Part shown: one piece after another, positions 46,501-52,268 of the stretch
Layout: every line of letters starts with the position of its first letter
Numbering within the stretch: position 1 is the first letter of the stretch
Source of the DNA: Bog-950 sp044228435
GTDB lineage: Bacteria > Bacteroidota > Bacteroidia > Chitinophagales > LD1
NCBI GenBank assembly: GCA_044228435.1
Contig: JBGAUW010000006.1
Location: 124,001-188,000, forward strand
DNA: 64,000 bases
Direction of reading: 5' to 3'
The notes under the pieces: generated by a model
What the model was told of the DNA's origin: nothing
What the model saw: the letters and a program-made list of their open reading frames with translations, nothing else
The model's database searches: none
Translations under genes and position numbers: made by a program

Positions 46501-48312
46501 GCAGCATCAACCACACCGGCCGCAACTTTTGATTGGGGTGGAGGAAACAACACTGCTACCAATACTGTAGCTGCACCGGGCAACTATACAGTAACGGTTA
46601 CCGATCCGGCTAATAGTTGTACATCAACAGCTACGCAGAATGTAACACAAAATATTATAGCACCACCGGTAGCCATTGCCACACCGGCCGAATTAAATTG
46701 TGTTACTTTCAGCGTTACATTGGTGGCAAATTCAACTGTTGCCGGTATTACGTATGATTGGGGTGGAGGCATTAATACGGCAACTAATACGGTAGCCGCC
46801 GCAGGGCCATATACAGTAACGGCTACCGACCCTGCTAATGGTTGTACCGCATCGGCTAACACCACAGTTAATCAAAATATAACTATACCAACGGCGGTTA
46901 TTGCACCACCGGCGGTTATTACCTGCAATAGTCCTACTATTACACTTTCGGCCAGTACCAGCGCAGCCAGCCCTGCTTATACCTGGGGTGGCAGCAACAC
47001 TAACTCTACGTTTGTGGTATCAACTGCCGGAACCTACAGTGTAAGCATTACAGATTTAGCCAATGGCTGTAGCGCAACAAACTCTGCTACCGTTACCGAT
47101 GTACCGCTAATGAACTTAAGCGAAATACACACTAATGTAAGTTGCTTTGGCTTTGCCGACGGAGCTGTAGATTTAACTGTAGCTGGCGGGCAACCACCAT
47201 TTACCTATGCATGGACGAACTCAACTACACTAGAGGATATTAATGCTGTAACTGCCGGTAGTTATACCGTTGTGGTAACTGATGGCATTAGCTGCACTGC
47301 AAGTATTACGGTGCAGTTGACCGAACCTGCCCCTATACAGGTGAGCGAAACACATACAATGGTAACCTGTAACGCAGCTAACAATGGTTCTATTAACATT
47401 AGCGTAGCCGCCGGAACCCCTGCATATACTTATTTATGGAGCGATAATGATATAAACGAAGACCGAAATGCACTTGCACCCGGCACCTACAATGTTACTG
47501 TTACGGATAATAACAGATGTACGGCTACAGCCAGCATAGGCATAACCGAACCGGCTGCACTTGCTATACAACCAGCCGTTACCCAACCTACGTGTGCTAC
47601 TAATGGCAATGACGGCGACCTAACGATTGCTGTAACCGGCGGCACATTGCCTTATAATTACTTATGGAGTAACGGCCCTACTACACCTGCCAACCCTAAG
47701 CTTGGCCCGGGAAACTTTTCAGTAACTGTAACCGATTCTAATGCCTGCATAATTAGTGATGCCTATCAATTGGCATACATTTACAACTTTACTGTTGATG
47801 CATCGCCTTTTGTAAGTATTAAGCTGGGCGAAAGTACCGACCTTACATATAACCTTACAGGCAATACCGGGAACTTTACAGCTGAATGGTCGCCGGCCGA
47901 TGCACTAAGCTGCACCGCCTGTCAATCGCCAATTTCGACACCAGTATACACTACGTTGTATGATATTACAATTACCAATGAGTTTGGTTGCAAAGCCAGC
48001 GATACCGTTACGGTAAGAGTAGTGCCTCTTTACGAAATGTTTATTCCAAACGTATTTACACCTAACGGCGACGGAGTAAATGATTTGTTCCAAATATTTG
48101 GCAACCTTAATGGCGTTGAATATTTAGAGATTCAGATATTTAATAAAATTGGTGAGAAGGTTTTTGAAAGCAACGACCACAACTTTAGATGGGATGGCAC
48201 CTACCAGGGCGCCGCTTTACATCCGCAAATATTTGTGTGGCAGCTAAAGGTAACCTGGCTGAACGAAAAAAGAGATGAGGTGCGAAAGGGAACCCTAACC
48301 CTGATGAAATAA
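40513..48312 (+). CDS. Giant repeat surface protein with LamG-like head, 27 Ig-like repeats, SprB repeats and gliding-motility C-terminal domain
   Basis: The complete protein has 2599 residues. A signal peptide (HILLLCCLIPFAASS) is followed by a laminin-G/concanavalin-like domain to about residue 235 (YTINVYCKLQGQGF, LTVYVDGVLYGTI). Then come 27 tandem repeats of about 72 residues with the pattern TPATATLTC...ATLTASGG, TYDWGGG, TNTV, TYTVTVTAANGCTATAS. Three SprB-type repeats follow (SCFGFADGAVDLTVAGGQPP and similar), then one PKD-like domain with CTACQ, and a C-terminal FIPNVFTPNGDGVNDLFQIF domain (gliding motility-associated, type B sorting). It is predicted to be exported by the T9SS and to act as a long adhesin stalk. 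Each repeat has two conserved Cys, probably forming a disulfide. Confidence 0.93.
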   Translation: MKHYFSHCAAKVAKHILLLCCLIPFAASSQLSQYFLFNRTFAENVGGPALTERLTCGAAAGAFGQQTLVRGGQCINFDAFCFNTGGGLAYPNPGVIGSSYTINVYCKLQGQGFLRVLDFSNGTVDNGIYFYQGFLIIYGIGAIGPGTLNLNTYYLFTFVRDGATNTLTVYVDGVLYGTIVDNLLVTRTPTNTSPIHFFTDNNCESPYGCVRYISASPLQATAPAVAALYASLPVLTNETAAPTVGITLTPATTTLTCTNPTATLTAGGGGTYAWSSSANNTATEVVSTANTYTVTVTDINGCSGTMASVVTADKTPPTATVTPTATLLNCTTTSIGLTAGGGGTYNWGGGVTTALKTVTTPATYTVTVTAANGCTATASSTITQNIAPPAAAISPASATLTCAAPTATLTASGGTGYNWGGGVTTAANTVSTANTYTVTVTGANGCTATASRTVSQNITPPVASISPAGGTITCAAPTLTLTASGGGTYNWGGGVTTAAKTVNAGGTYTVTVTAANGCTATASVIVSQATTPPTASITPATPALTCASPTVVLTASGGTSYNWGGGITTATNTVNTANTYTVTVTDVNGCTATASSVVSQSTAPPVAVVSPTSAILTCTNTSVLLTASGGATYNWGGGITSATNTVSAANTYTVTVTAANGCTATASASVTQNIVAPVASVTPANSTVTCVASNVTLTAGGGGTYDWGGGITTATNTVSSANTYTVTVTAANGCTATASAVVSLSVTPPTATVSPSTATITCASTTATLTASGGATYDWGGGNTTTTKTVNAGGTYTVTVTAANGCTATASAVVSQATTPPVAAVSPANAALTCAAPTALLTASGGTTYDWGGGITTATNTVNAANTYTVTVTDGNGCTATAAAVITQNTSLPVAAITPSTATLTCANTTATLTASGGATYNWGGGITTAANTVNAASTYTVTVTAANGCTATASAIVSQNITAPAASVTPANSTVTCVAPNVTLTASGGGTYDWGGGITTATNTVSSANTYTVTVTAANGCTATASAIVSLSVTPPTAAVSPSTATLTCATPNATLTASGGAAYDWGGGNTTNTNTVGTGGTYTVTVTAANGCTATASVVVSQTTTPPLATISPASITLTCAAPTAVLTASGGTSYDWGGGITTATNTVNTANTYTVTVTDGNGCTATASAVVSQNTTPPVAAITPATATLDCINTTSTLTASGGASYDWGGGTTTATNAVSTPNTYTVTVTAANGCTSTASAVVTQNITAPVASVTPATATITCVAPNVTLTASGGGTYDWGGGVTTATNAVSSANTYTVTVTAANGCTATASAVVSLNVTPPAVTVIPASATITCTNATATLTANAVATYDWGGGNTTATNTVSTAGTYTVTVTDINGCTATAASVVTLDIAAPAAAVSPANATLTCATNTSTLTASGGTTYDWGGGTTTAANTVNTANTYTVTVTGANGCTATASAVVTDDVTPPTAGINAPVTTLDCINTTSTLTASGGVTYDWGGGITTAANTVSAANTYTVTVTGSNGCTATASVVINQDIVTPTAAINPASATLTCANPSFVLTASGGATYNWGAGITTATNTVTNPNTYTVTVTGANGCTATASAIITQSVTTPPAAVSPASAALDCNTASAVLTASGGTSYNWGAGITTATNTVTAANTYTVTVTDINGCTATASASITDDFTPPAVTVTPANATLTCATLSATLRASGAISYDWGGGNTTATYTVNAANTYTVTATGSNGCTATAAAVVIQDITAPTAAIAPGTATLTCTNASLALLASGGVSYDWGAGITTASNSVTVPNTYTVTVTGANGCTATASSVISQNITPPTAAISPASGNLTCTTTAISLTASGGVTYDWGGGLTTATNSVTTPNTYTVTATGANGCTATAAAIITQDITAPNVSIAPAGTLNCAVLNTTLTASSTTANATFNWGGGNTTTTNTVTTGGNYTVTATDPANGCTASSTAAVAQNITSPNATVSVSGILSCVNLNATITAASTTPAATFDWGGGNNTATNTVAAPGNYTVTVTDPANSCTSTATQNVTQNIIAPPVAIATPAELNCVTFSVTLVANSTVAGITYDWGGGINTATNTVAAAGPYTVTATDPANGCTASANTTVNQNITIPTAVIAPPAVITCNSPTITLSASTSAASPAYTWGGSNTNSTFVVSTAGTYSVSITDLANGCSATNSATVTDVPLMNLSEIHTNVSCFGFADGAVDLTVAGGQPPFTYAWTNSTTLEDINAVTAGSYTVVVTDGISCTASITVQLTEPAPIQVSETHTMVTCNAANNGSINISVAAGTPAYTYLWSDNDINEDRNALAPGTYNVTVTDNNRCTATASIGITEPAALAIQPAVTQPTCATNGNDGDLTIAVTGGTLPYNYLWSNGPTTPANPKLGPGNFSVTVTDSNACIISDAYQLAYIYNFTVDASPFVSIKLGESTDLTYNLTGNTGNFTAEWSPADALSCTACQSPISTPVYTTLYDITITNEFGCKASDTVTVRVVPLYEMFIPNVFTPNGDGVNDLFQIFGNLNGVEYLEIQIFNKIGEKVFESNDHNFRWDGTYQGAALHPQIFVWQLKVTWLNEKRDEVRKGTLTLMK
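41232..47106 (+). repeat. 27 tandem ~216-bp repeats, with an 864-bp four-repeat higher-order period
   Basis: The repeats average 217 bp. Between about 41880 and 45120 they form a four-repeat cycle. The segment coding TPANSTVTCVA...NVTLTA with YDWGGG and ending SLSVTPP recurs exactly 864 bp apart (marker at 42621, 43485 and 44349). The first two copies are nearly identical over about 190 bp of DNA. Repeats near both ends of the array are more diverged, and the last four are longer (73-75 residues, with DPANGC). Confidence 0.85.
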
Positions 48313-48355
48313 TTAAAAAAGCCGTATTGATAAAAACGATACGGCTTTTTTAATT
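48311..48355. terminator. Bidirectional terminator between convergent genes
   Basis: A perfect 17-bp stem (AATTAAAAAAGCCGTAT and complement) with an 11-nt loop ends in T runs on both strands. It serves the giant gene (plus) and the copper-type operon (minus). Confidence 0.9.
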
Positions 48356-48369
48356 ATTAGCGGTGGTTA

Positions 48370-48762
48370 TTAATTAACCGTAAAACTTACATTTTTTTCG
48401 CTGCGCATTTCATCGTGGTCTTCAACAACTACTTTTAAAGTGTAGCTACCTGTAGCAGACGGGCGAAAGTGATAATGAAAAGAATAGGTTTTTAAATCGT
48501 GCACATAAGGGTATTGCTGAAAAGCCGTATCGCCGGTTGATTTAACTACCAAAATACTGGCCTCATGCAAACCTTCATCGTCGGTAAAGTTGCCTTCTAT
48601 GTGTAAACTATCGGTAACCGCGATAGATTCTCCATCGGCAGGTTCATCCAGGGTTATAACCGGTGCCCCGTTTTCTGATTTTTTACTGCAAGATGAAACG
48701 GCAAAGGTTACCCCTGCTGTTACAGCAATAGCCAACAAAGCATTTTGAATTTTCGATTTCAT
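48370..48762 (-). CDS. Lipoprotein with DUF4625-like domain, last gene of the MbnP operon
   Basis: The 130-residue protein has a lipoprotein signal ending in FAVSSC, so it is probably anchored to a membrane. The body is one Ig-like beta domain: GAPVITLDEPADGESI, then TDSLHIEGNFTDDEGLHEASILV, and SYTLKVVVEDHDEM with a C-terminal strand. This is the DUF4625 pattern. His-rich stretches (YPYVHDLKTYSFHYHF) and the gene context suggest metal or copper binding; that is inference. It starts 29 bp after the diheme protein gene and ends before the shared terminator. Confidence 0.8.
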   Translation of the reverse strand: MKSKIQNALLAIAVTAGVTFAVSSCSKKSENGAPVITLDEPADGESIAVTDSLHIEGNFTDDEGLHEASILVVKSTGDTAFQQYPYVHDLKTYSFHYHFRPSATGSYTLKVVVEDHDEMRSEKNVSFTVN

Positions 48763-48791
48763 TTTTATTTATTTTTTAGGTTGACAAATAT

Positions 48792-49850
48792 TTATTGTTC
48801 AGAGAATCTGGAATCGCGTATAATTTCGCCATCGCTAAGGGTAAGCAGAAAGGCAATTATCTTAGCTTTTTCACTTTCCGTAATGGCTATTCCAATTGAT
48901 CCGTTTTTTCTCAGTAAGGTATCCAGAGTAGACGTGTTATTAACTCCATTAGCATAATAGTTTAACACACTTTGCAAAGTGGCTAAGCTGCCATTGTGCA
49001 TATAGGGGGCTGTTTTATCTAAGTTTCTGAGCGTGGGCGTTTTAAACTTACCTATATCCAGCGGGTTTAGTGTAATAGCATACCGGCCGCTATCGGTAAT
49101 TGAGTTTTGTATGCCATTATTATGAAAATCGCGGTCGGTAAATAAATCTGTAGCATGGCAGGTCGAGCATTTTTGCTCAAACAAACTTTTACCCTCCAGT
49201 TCGTCAGCGGTAAGGGTAGCGCCTTCGCCGCGCACATATTTGTCGTAGCGGCTATTAGCACTTACCAGCATATTCATAAACTGGCTCATAGCCTGTAGAA
49301 ACCGGGTGCTATTAATTTCATCGCTGCCGAAAGCTGCGTTAAACATAGCCGGGTATTTAGCATCGCTGCGCAGCTTAGTTAGCACGTTGCCCAGTTGCTC
49401 ATCCATTTCTACCGGGTTGCTGATTGGATTGGGCGATACCAGATCCAATTGATGTACGCCGCCATCCCAAAAAAAATCATTGCTCCATGCCATATTAATT
49501 ATAGCAGGGGTATTTCGCTTACCAAGTTTACCATCTATTCCATGGCTTACAATATGTGCCGAATGTATAAACGAGGCAAACTGCTGATGGCAACTACCGC
49601 AGGAGATTGTATTATCGCGGGATAAGCGGGCATCGTAAAATAATTTCCTGCCCAGTTCAAAGCCGGCGGGTGTTACAGGGTTAGCCGCAAAATTATAAGC
49701 CGGCGGCGGAAAGTTAGCAGGTACCGTAAAAGCAATATCCTTTGCCTTTGTTTCGCTGCCTGCTTTTTTGCAGGCTGAAACAAGCAGGCTTACCCAAAAA
49801 AATACAACCACTCCGGCAAAAGCCGGAATGGTTGTTTGCCTGTTACTCAT
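48792..49850 (-). CDS. MauG/MbnH-like diheme cytochrome c peroxidase family lipoprotein
   Basis: The protein has about 352 residues and a lipoprotein signal (VSLLVSAC). Two heme-binding CxxCH motifs are seen: CGSCH and CSTCH, about 144 residues apart, as in di-heme peroxidases. Other family segments are ELGRKLFYDARLSRDNTISC, RNTPAIINMAW, FWDGG and FKTPTLRNLDKTAPYMHNGS. An in-frame ATG at 49859 is possible, but 49850 gives a cleaner signal. It overlaps the MbnP gene by 8 bp. In methanobactin gene clusters MbnH oxidises a Trp of MbnP to kynurenine to form a copper site. The pairing here supports that role rather than general peroxide removal. Confidence 0.9.
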   Translation of the reverse strand: MSNRQTTIPAFAGVVVFFWVSLLVSACKKAGSETKAKDIAFTVPANFPPPAYNFAANPVTPAGFELGRKLFYDARLSRDNTISCGSCHQQFASFIHSAHIVSHGIDGKLGKRNTPAIINMAWSNDFFWDGGVHQLDLVSPNPISNPVEMDEQLGNVLTKLRSDAKYPAMFNAAFGSDEINSTRFLQAMSQFMNMLVSANSRYDKYVRGEGATLTADELEGKSLFEQKCSTCHATDLFTDRDFHNNGIQNSITDSGRYAITLNPLDIGKFKTPTLRNLDKTAPYMHNGSLATLQSVLNYYANGVNNTSTLDTLLRKNGSIGIAITESEKAKIIAFLLTLSDGEIIRDSRFSEQ

Positions 49851-50649
49851 TATGTACATGATTGATAGTAAACATATCTACATAGTTAGCCGTAATAGTA
49901 GGCGAAAATGAAGTTGACATATCGCCGGGATGATCGGCAATTTTAATTACAGTAGGCCCTGCAAATACGGCATCCACATCTGCAAAAATGTGAAACTCCG
50001 GATGGTGGTCTTTACCCACCAGGGCTGTTGTAGTGCTGGTTAAACTTATTTTACGAATGTTATTTACAGTAGTGGAAGAATAGCCACCGTAGCCACCCAT
50101 GTGGTAAAACATTAAGGCAGCACCCATCATTGAATCGTAAGGGGCCTGCGGGGAAGTGCCTTCAAGCTTATAGAAAATATATCCGCTATTCCAGGTCCAG
50201 TACATATCGCTGGCAGCACCGGCAATATCTAAATCGCCTGTACGCTCGCCAACGGGCGCTGTGCTTTTTGCACTATCTACACCTACAATAAATTTAAGCC
50301 CGGTATACTCGCCGGCAGGCACATTTTCCAGTTCAAGTTCGTAGGTGCTATCTACCCCTTCGCGTACCAGGTGGTAACATTCATCCTTTGGTACGACATA
50401 CTCACTTCCGTCGCCTTTTACTAAAATAAAGTTGCTTACAAAATAGTTGAAAGTGGTTGGTGTAAGTTGCTCGCCATTAGCAGTTGTATAAGTGCTACCT
50501 AATACTAAATCATCGGTGCGAAAGCGGTTATCAAAGTGAAAGGTTACAGGGCCTGTACCAGTTAAACCGCTTTCTTCTTTTTTACAAGATGACGAAGAAA
50601 GAACAACAACTATTGCTAAAACAGCAAAAAGGATATTTTTAGAATTCAT
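49843..50649 (-). CDS. MbnP family copper-binding lipoprotein
   Basis: The 268-residue protein has a lipoprotein signal (VVLSSSSC); ATG 50649 is chosen over an upstream Met at 50691 because it directly precedes the signal. The MbnP pattern is visible: VTFHFDNRF at the start, FNYFVSNFILVKGDG, GEYTGLKFIVGVD, then DMYWTWNSGYIFYKLEG with conserved Trp residues, and late His residues (FYHMGG, HHPEFHIF). MbnP binds copper through His residues and a modified Trp. It lies between an outer-membrane barrel gene (1 bp away) and its likely modifying diheme enzyme (8-bp overlap), which supports co-function. Confidence 0.88.
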   Translation of the reverse strand: MNSKNILFAVLAIVVVLSSSSCKKEESGLTGTGPVTFHFDNRFRTDDLVLGSTYTTANGEQLTPTTFNYFVSNFILVKGDGSEYVVPKDECYHLVREGVDSTYELELENVPAGEYTGLKFIVGVDSAKSTAPVGERTGDLDIAGAASDMYWTWNSGYIFYKLEGTSPQAPYDSMMGAALMFYHMGGYGGYSSTTVNNIRKISLTSTTTALVGKDHHPEFHIFADVDAVFAGPTVIKIADHPGDMSTSFSPTITANYVDMFTINHVHNE

Positions 50650-50650
50650 A

Positions 50651-51580
50651 TTAGTTTTTGGATTTTGAGGTTGAAAAATTATAAAACACACCCGCTTCTA
50701 CATTAAACTTGTTTTTGTTTTCGCCATTCCAGTTTAACCGGTTCATTACCGCGGGTGAAAAAGCAGATGAAAAGGCAAATTGCTTGTAATAAACATCCAG
50801 CCCAACTGATGCCGTTAAAAAATCGCCCCCGGTAAAGTTGAGGACACGGCTATTCTTGCGATTGAAAAACTGGTGCTCGTAATTAACTCCAACTAAAGGC
50901 ATTAGCTTTACCTCTTTAACATCGAACACGTAAAAAAAGTTGGCGTTGCTCTGCACTTTATCGCCAAAGCGATACCCGGCCGGGTTTGCGGTATTAAATT
51001 TATAGCCCACACTTGCATTTAAACCAAACCCGTTTAAACGGAACGTGTAAATAGCATTGGTAATAAAATCAACGCTACCGGTACCTAACTGCAGGCTGGT
51101 AGCAAACATCTGGTCGCTGCCTATTTTAAAATCGCCACCGGGCAACTTGAACCCTGCGCCCAGGCGTAACTGTTGTTTCCATTTTTTACCGTTGCATTTT
51201 AACGGGTTTAAAACGTTGTATTGCAGTAAAAAACTCATATCGCCCATGCCTGTACTTTTTTCGGCACCACCTTTTGTATCGTGCTGGCTGATAAAATTAA
51301 CCGGTATAAAAACCGATAGCTGCAGCCGCTTGTAAATATTAAAGCGGCCAAAAAGCTCTACCGAATTCATATACTGATTGGTTACTTTACCATTCAGTTC
51401 GGGATTTAAACTGCTGGTTTCGGAAAAGTAAGTTCGATGCGTATAGCGTAAACCAACTACATGTTTATCGAGGTTGGGCAAAATGGAATAATTGGCACCC
51501 ACCCCTGTGCAACAACAAGCCTGAGAATATGCCGCCGAAAAAAAGGCAAACATAATCCATACAGTAAATAAGGATTTCAT
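50651..51580 (-). CDS. Outer-membrane beta-barrel protein of the copper-type operon
   Basis: The 309-residue protein has a signal peptide (MKSLFTVWIMFAFFSAAYSQ) followed at once by ACCCTGVGANYS, a cluster of three cysteines near the mature N-terminus. The rest is a series of amphipathic strands with alternating aromatic residues (LFGRFNIYKRLQLSVFIP, LNASVGYKF, FNVEAGVFYNF), as in outer-membrane barrels. A CCC cluster in a copper context could bind Cu(I); that is inference. It lies 84 bp downstream of the Cys-motif membrane protein and 1 bp upstream of MbnP. Confidence 0.8.
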   Translation of the reverse strand: MKSLFTVWIMFAFFSAAYSQACCCTGVGANYSILPNLDKHVVGLRYTHRTYFSETSSLNPELNGKVTNQYMNSVELFGRFNIYKRLQLSVFIPVNFISQHDTKGGAEKSTGMGDMSFLLQYNVLNPLKCNGKKWKQQLRLGAGFKLPGGDFKIGSDQMFATSLQLGTGSVDFITNAIYTFRLNGFGLNASVGYKFNTANPAGYRFGDKVQSNANFFYVFDVKEVKLMPLVGVNYEHQFFNRKNSRVLNFTGGDFLTASVGLDVYYKQFAFSSAFSPAVMNRLNWNGENKNKFNVEAGVFYNFSTSKSKN

Positions 51581-51664
51581 TTAAACAGAATTTAATCAAT
51601 TAATAACCGTACACATTAAAGCAAATACGGCAACAGAAAAGGGCGAATACTGCCCACTAATTGA

Positions 51665-52039
51665 TTAAGCTACAGGCGGTTTTAATAACGAATGGCTCAC
51701 ATTAGTAGTTCGCAAAGTGGATTTATAACTTTGCACAGCTACAATTATAAATGCAGGATAATAAGTGGCGGGTAGCATTTCAATTTGCCCTGATATAACT
51801 TCTTCTTTCTCTTTAACTACGGCGGTAGCATGTTTTTTTTCAGTCTGCTCCGCTTTTTTAAGCTGCTTGCTTAAGTAGCAATGCCCGTTGCAATGCATCT
51901 GCGGCCTGCCTTTGTTTTCGCAAAGTTTTTGGGTGATCTCTGCCTTATTTAAATGGTAATAAACCGATATGCCTACGTTTACACTAAGCTGCAGCATAAG
52001 AATAAAAACCAATAAAATACAAAGGGCTCTTTTTAGCAC
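51665..52039 (-). CDS. Small membrane-anchored protein with CxNKx6CxGxCxLxKQL motif, first gene of the operon
   Basis: The 124-residue protein has an N-terminal hydrophobic segment (about residues 5-25), then LCENKGRPQMHCNGHCYLSKQL, in which three Cys and two His are grouped, then a Lys/Glu-rich stretch (KAEQTEKKHATAVVKEKEE) and an unremarkable C-terminus. This motif is one I associate with small proteins next to Bacteroidota copper genes, from memory. The Cys and His cluster is consistent with metal binding. It is the first gene after a candidate promoter and tandem repeat at 52072-52139. Confidence 0.75.
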   Translation of the reverse strand: MLKRALCILLVFILMLQLSVNVGISVYYHLNKAEITQKLCENKGRPQMHCNGHCYLSKQLKKAEQTEKKHATAVVKEKEEVISGQIEMLPATYYPAFIIVAVQSYKSTLRTTNVSHSLLKPPVA

Positions 52040-52071
52040 GGAGCAAACTTAAGCGGGAAAGCCGAAAGCAC

Positions 52072-52106
52072 CAAATGAATTTTGATGATGGTTATAATGA
52101 CAAAAA
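52072..52106 (-). promoter_or_regulatory. Candidate promoter of the MbnP operon
   Basis: On the minus strand TTTTTG (52106-52101) is followed after 21 bases by TTCATTTG (52079-52072). This fits the Bacteroidota -33 TTG / -7 TAnnTTTG layout with one mismatch, and lies 32 bases before the ATG at 52039. Confidence 0.5.
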
Positions 52107-52111
52107 TCAGT

Positions 52112-52139
52112 CTGTTGATTTAGTGCTGTTGATTTAGTG
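52112..52139 (-). repeat. Perfect 14-bp tandem direct repeat upstream of the MbnP-operon promoter
   Basis: CACTAAATCAACAG occurs twice without a gap on the minus strand, ending 5 bases upstream of the candidate -33 box. The position and direct-repeat form suggest a regulator-binding site. Confidence 0.6.
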
Positions 52140-52143
52140 AGTC

Positions 52144-52239
52144 TTAATTGTCTTTCGATAAAAAAAGTAAAGCCAAAAACAAGAGACTCATTAGAGAGGC
52201 TATAATGATTTCCTCGTAGTTATCCTTTATCCACTTCAT
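52144..52239 (-). CDS. Candidate 31-residue single-helix membrane peptide
   Basis: The ATG at 52239 opens a frame coding MKWIKDNYEEIIIASLMSLL and then FLALLFLSKDN and a stop. It has one strongly hydrophobic segment flanked by charges, typical of small membrane peptides. It lies 29 bp after the M1 peptidase stop on the same strand and ends before the tandem-repeat operator. There is no obvious ribosome-binding site, and I know of no family, so it may be a chance frame. Confidence 0.4.
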   Translation of the reverse strand: MKWIKDNYEEIIIASLMSLLFLALLFLSKDN

Positions 52240-52268
52240 ATCGGCACATTTTCAATTATTACATCTAC

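Noticed and set aside
42465..46865. Minus-strand frames inside the 2599-residue protein (for example 42465-42677, 43272-43541)
   Set aside because: Complement of the coding repeats; no independent start or composition.
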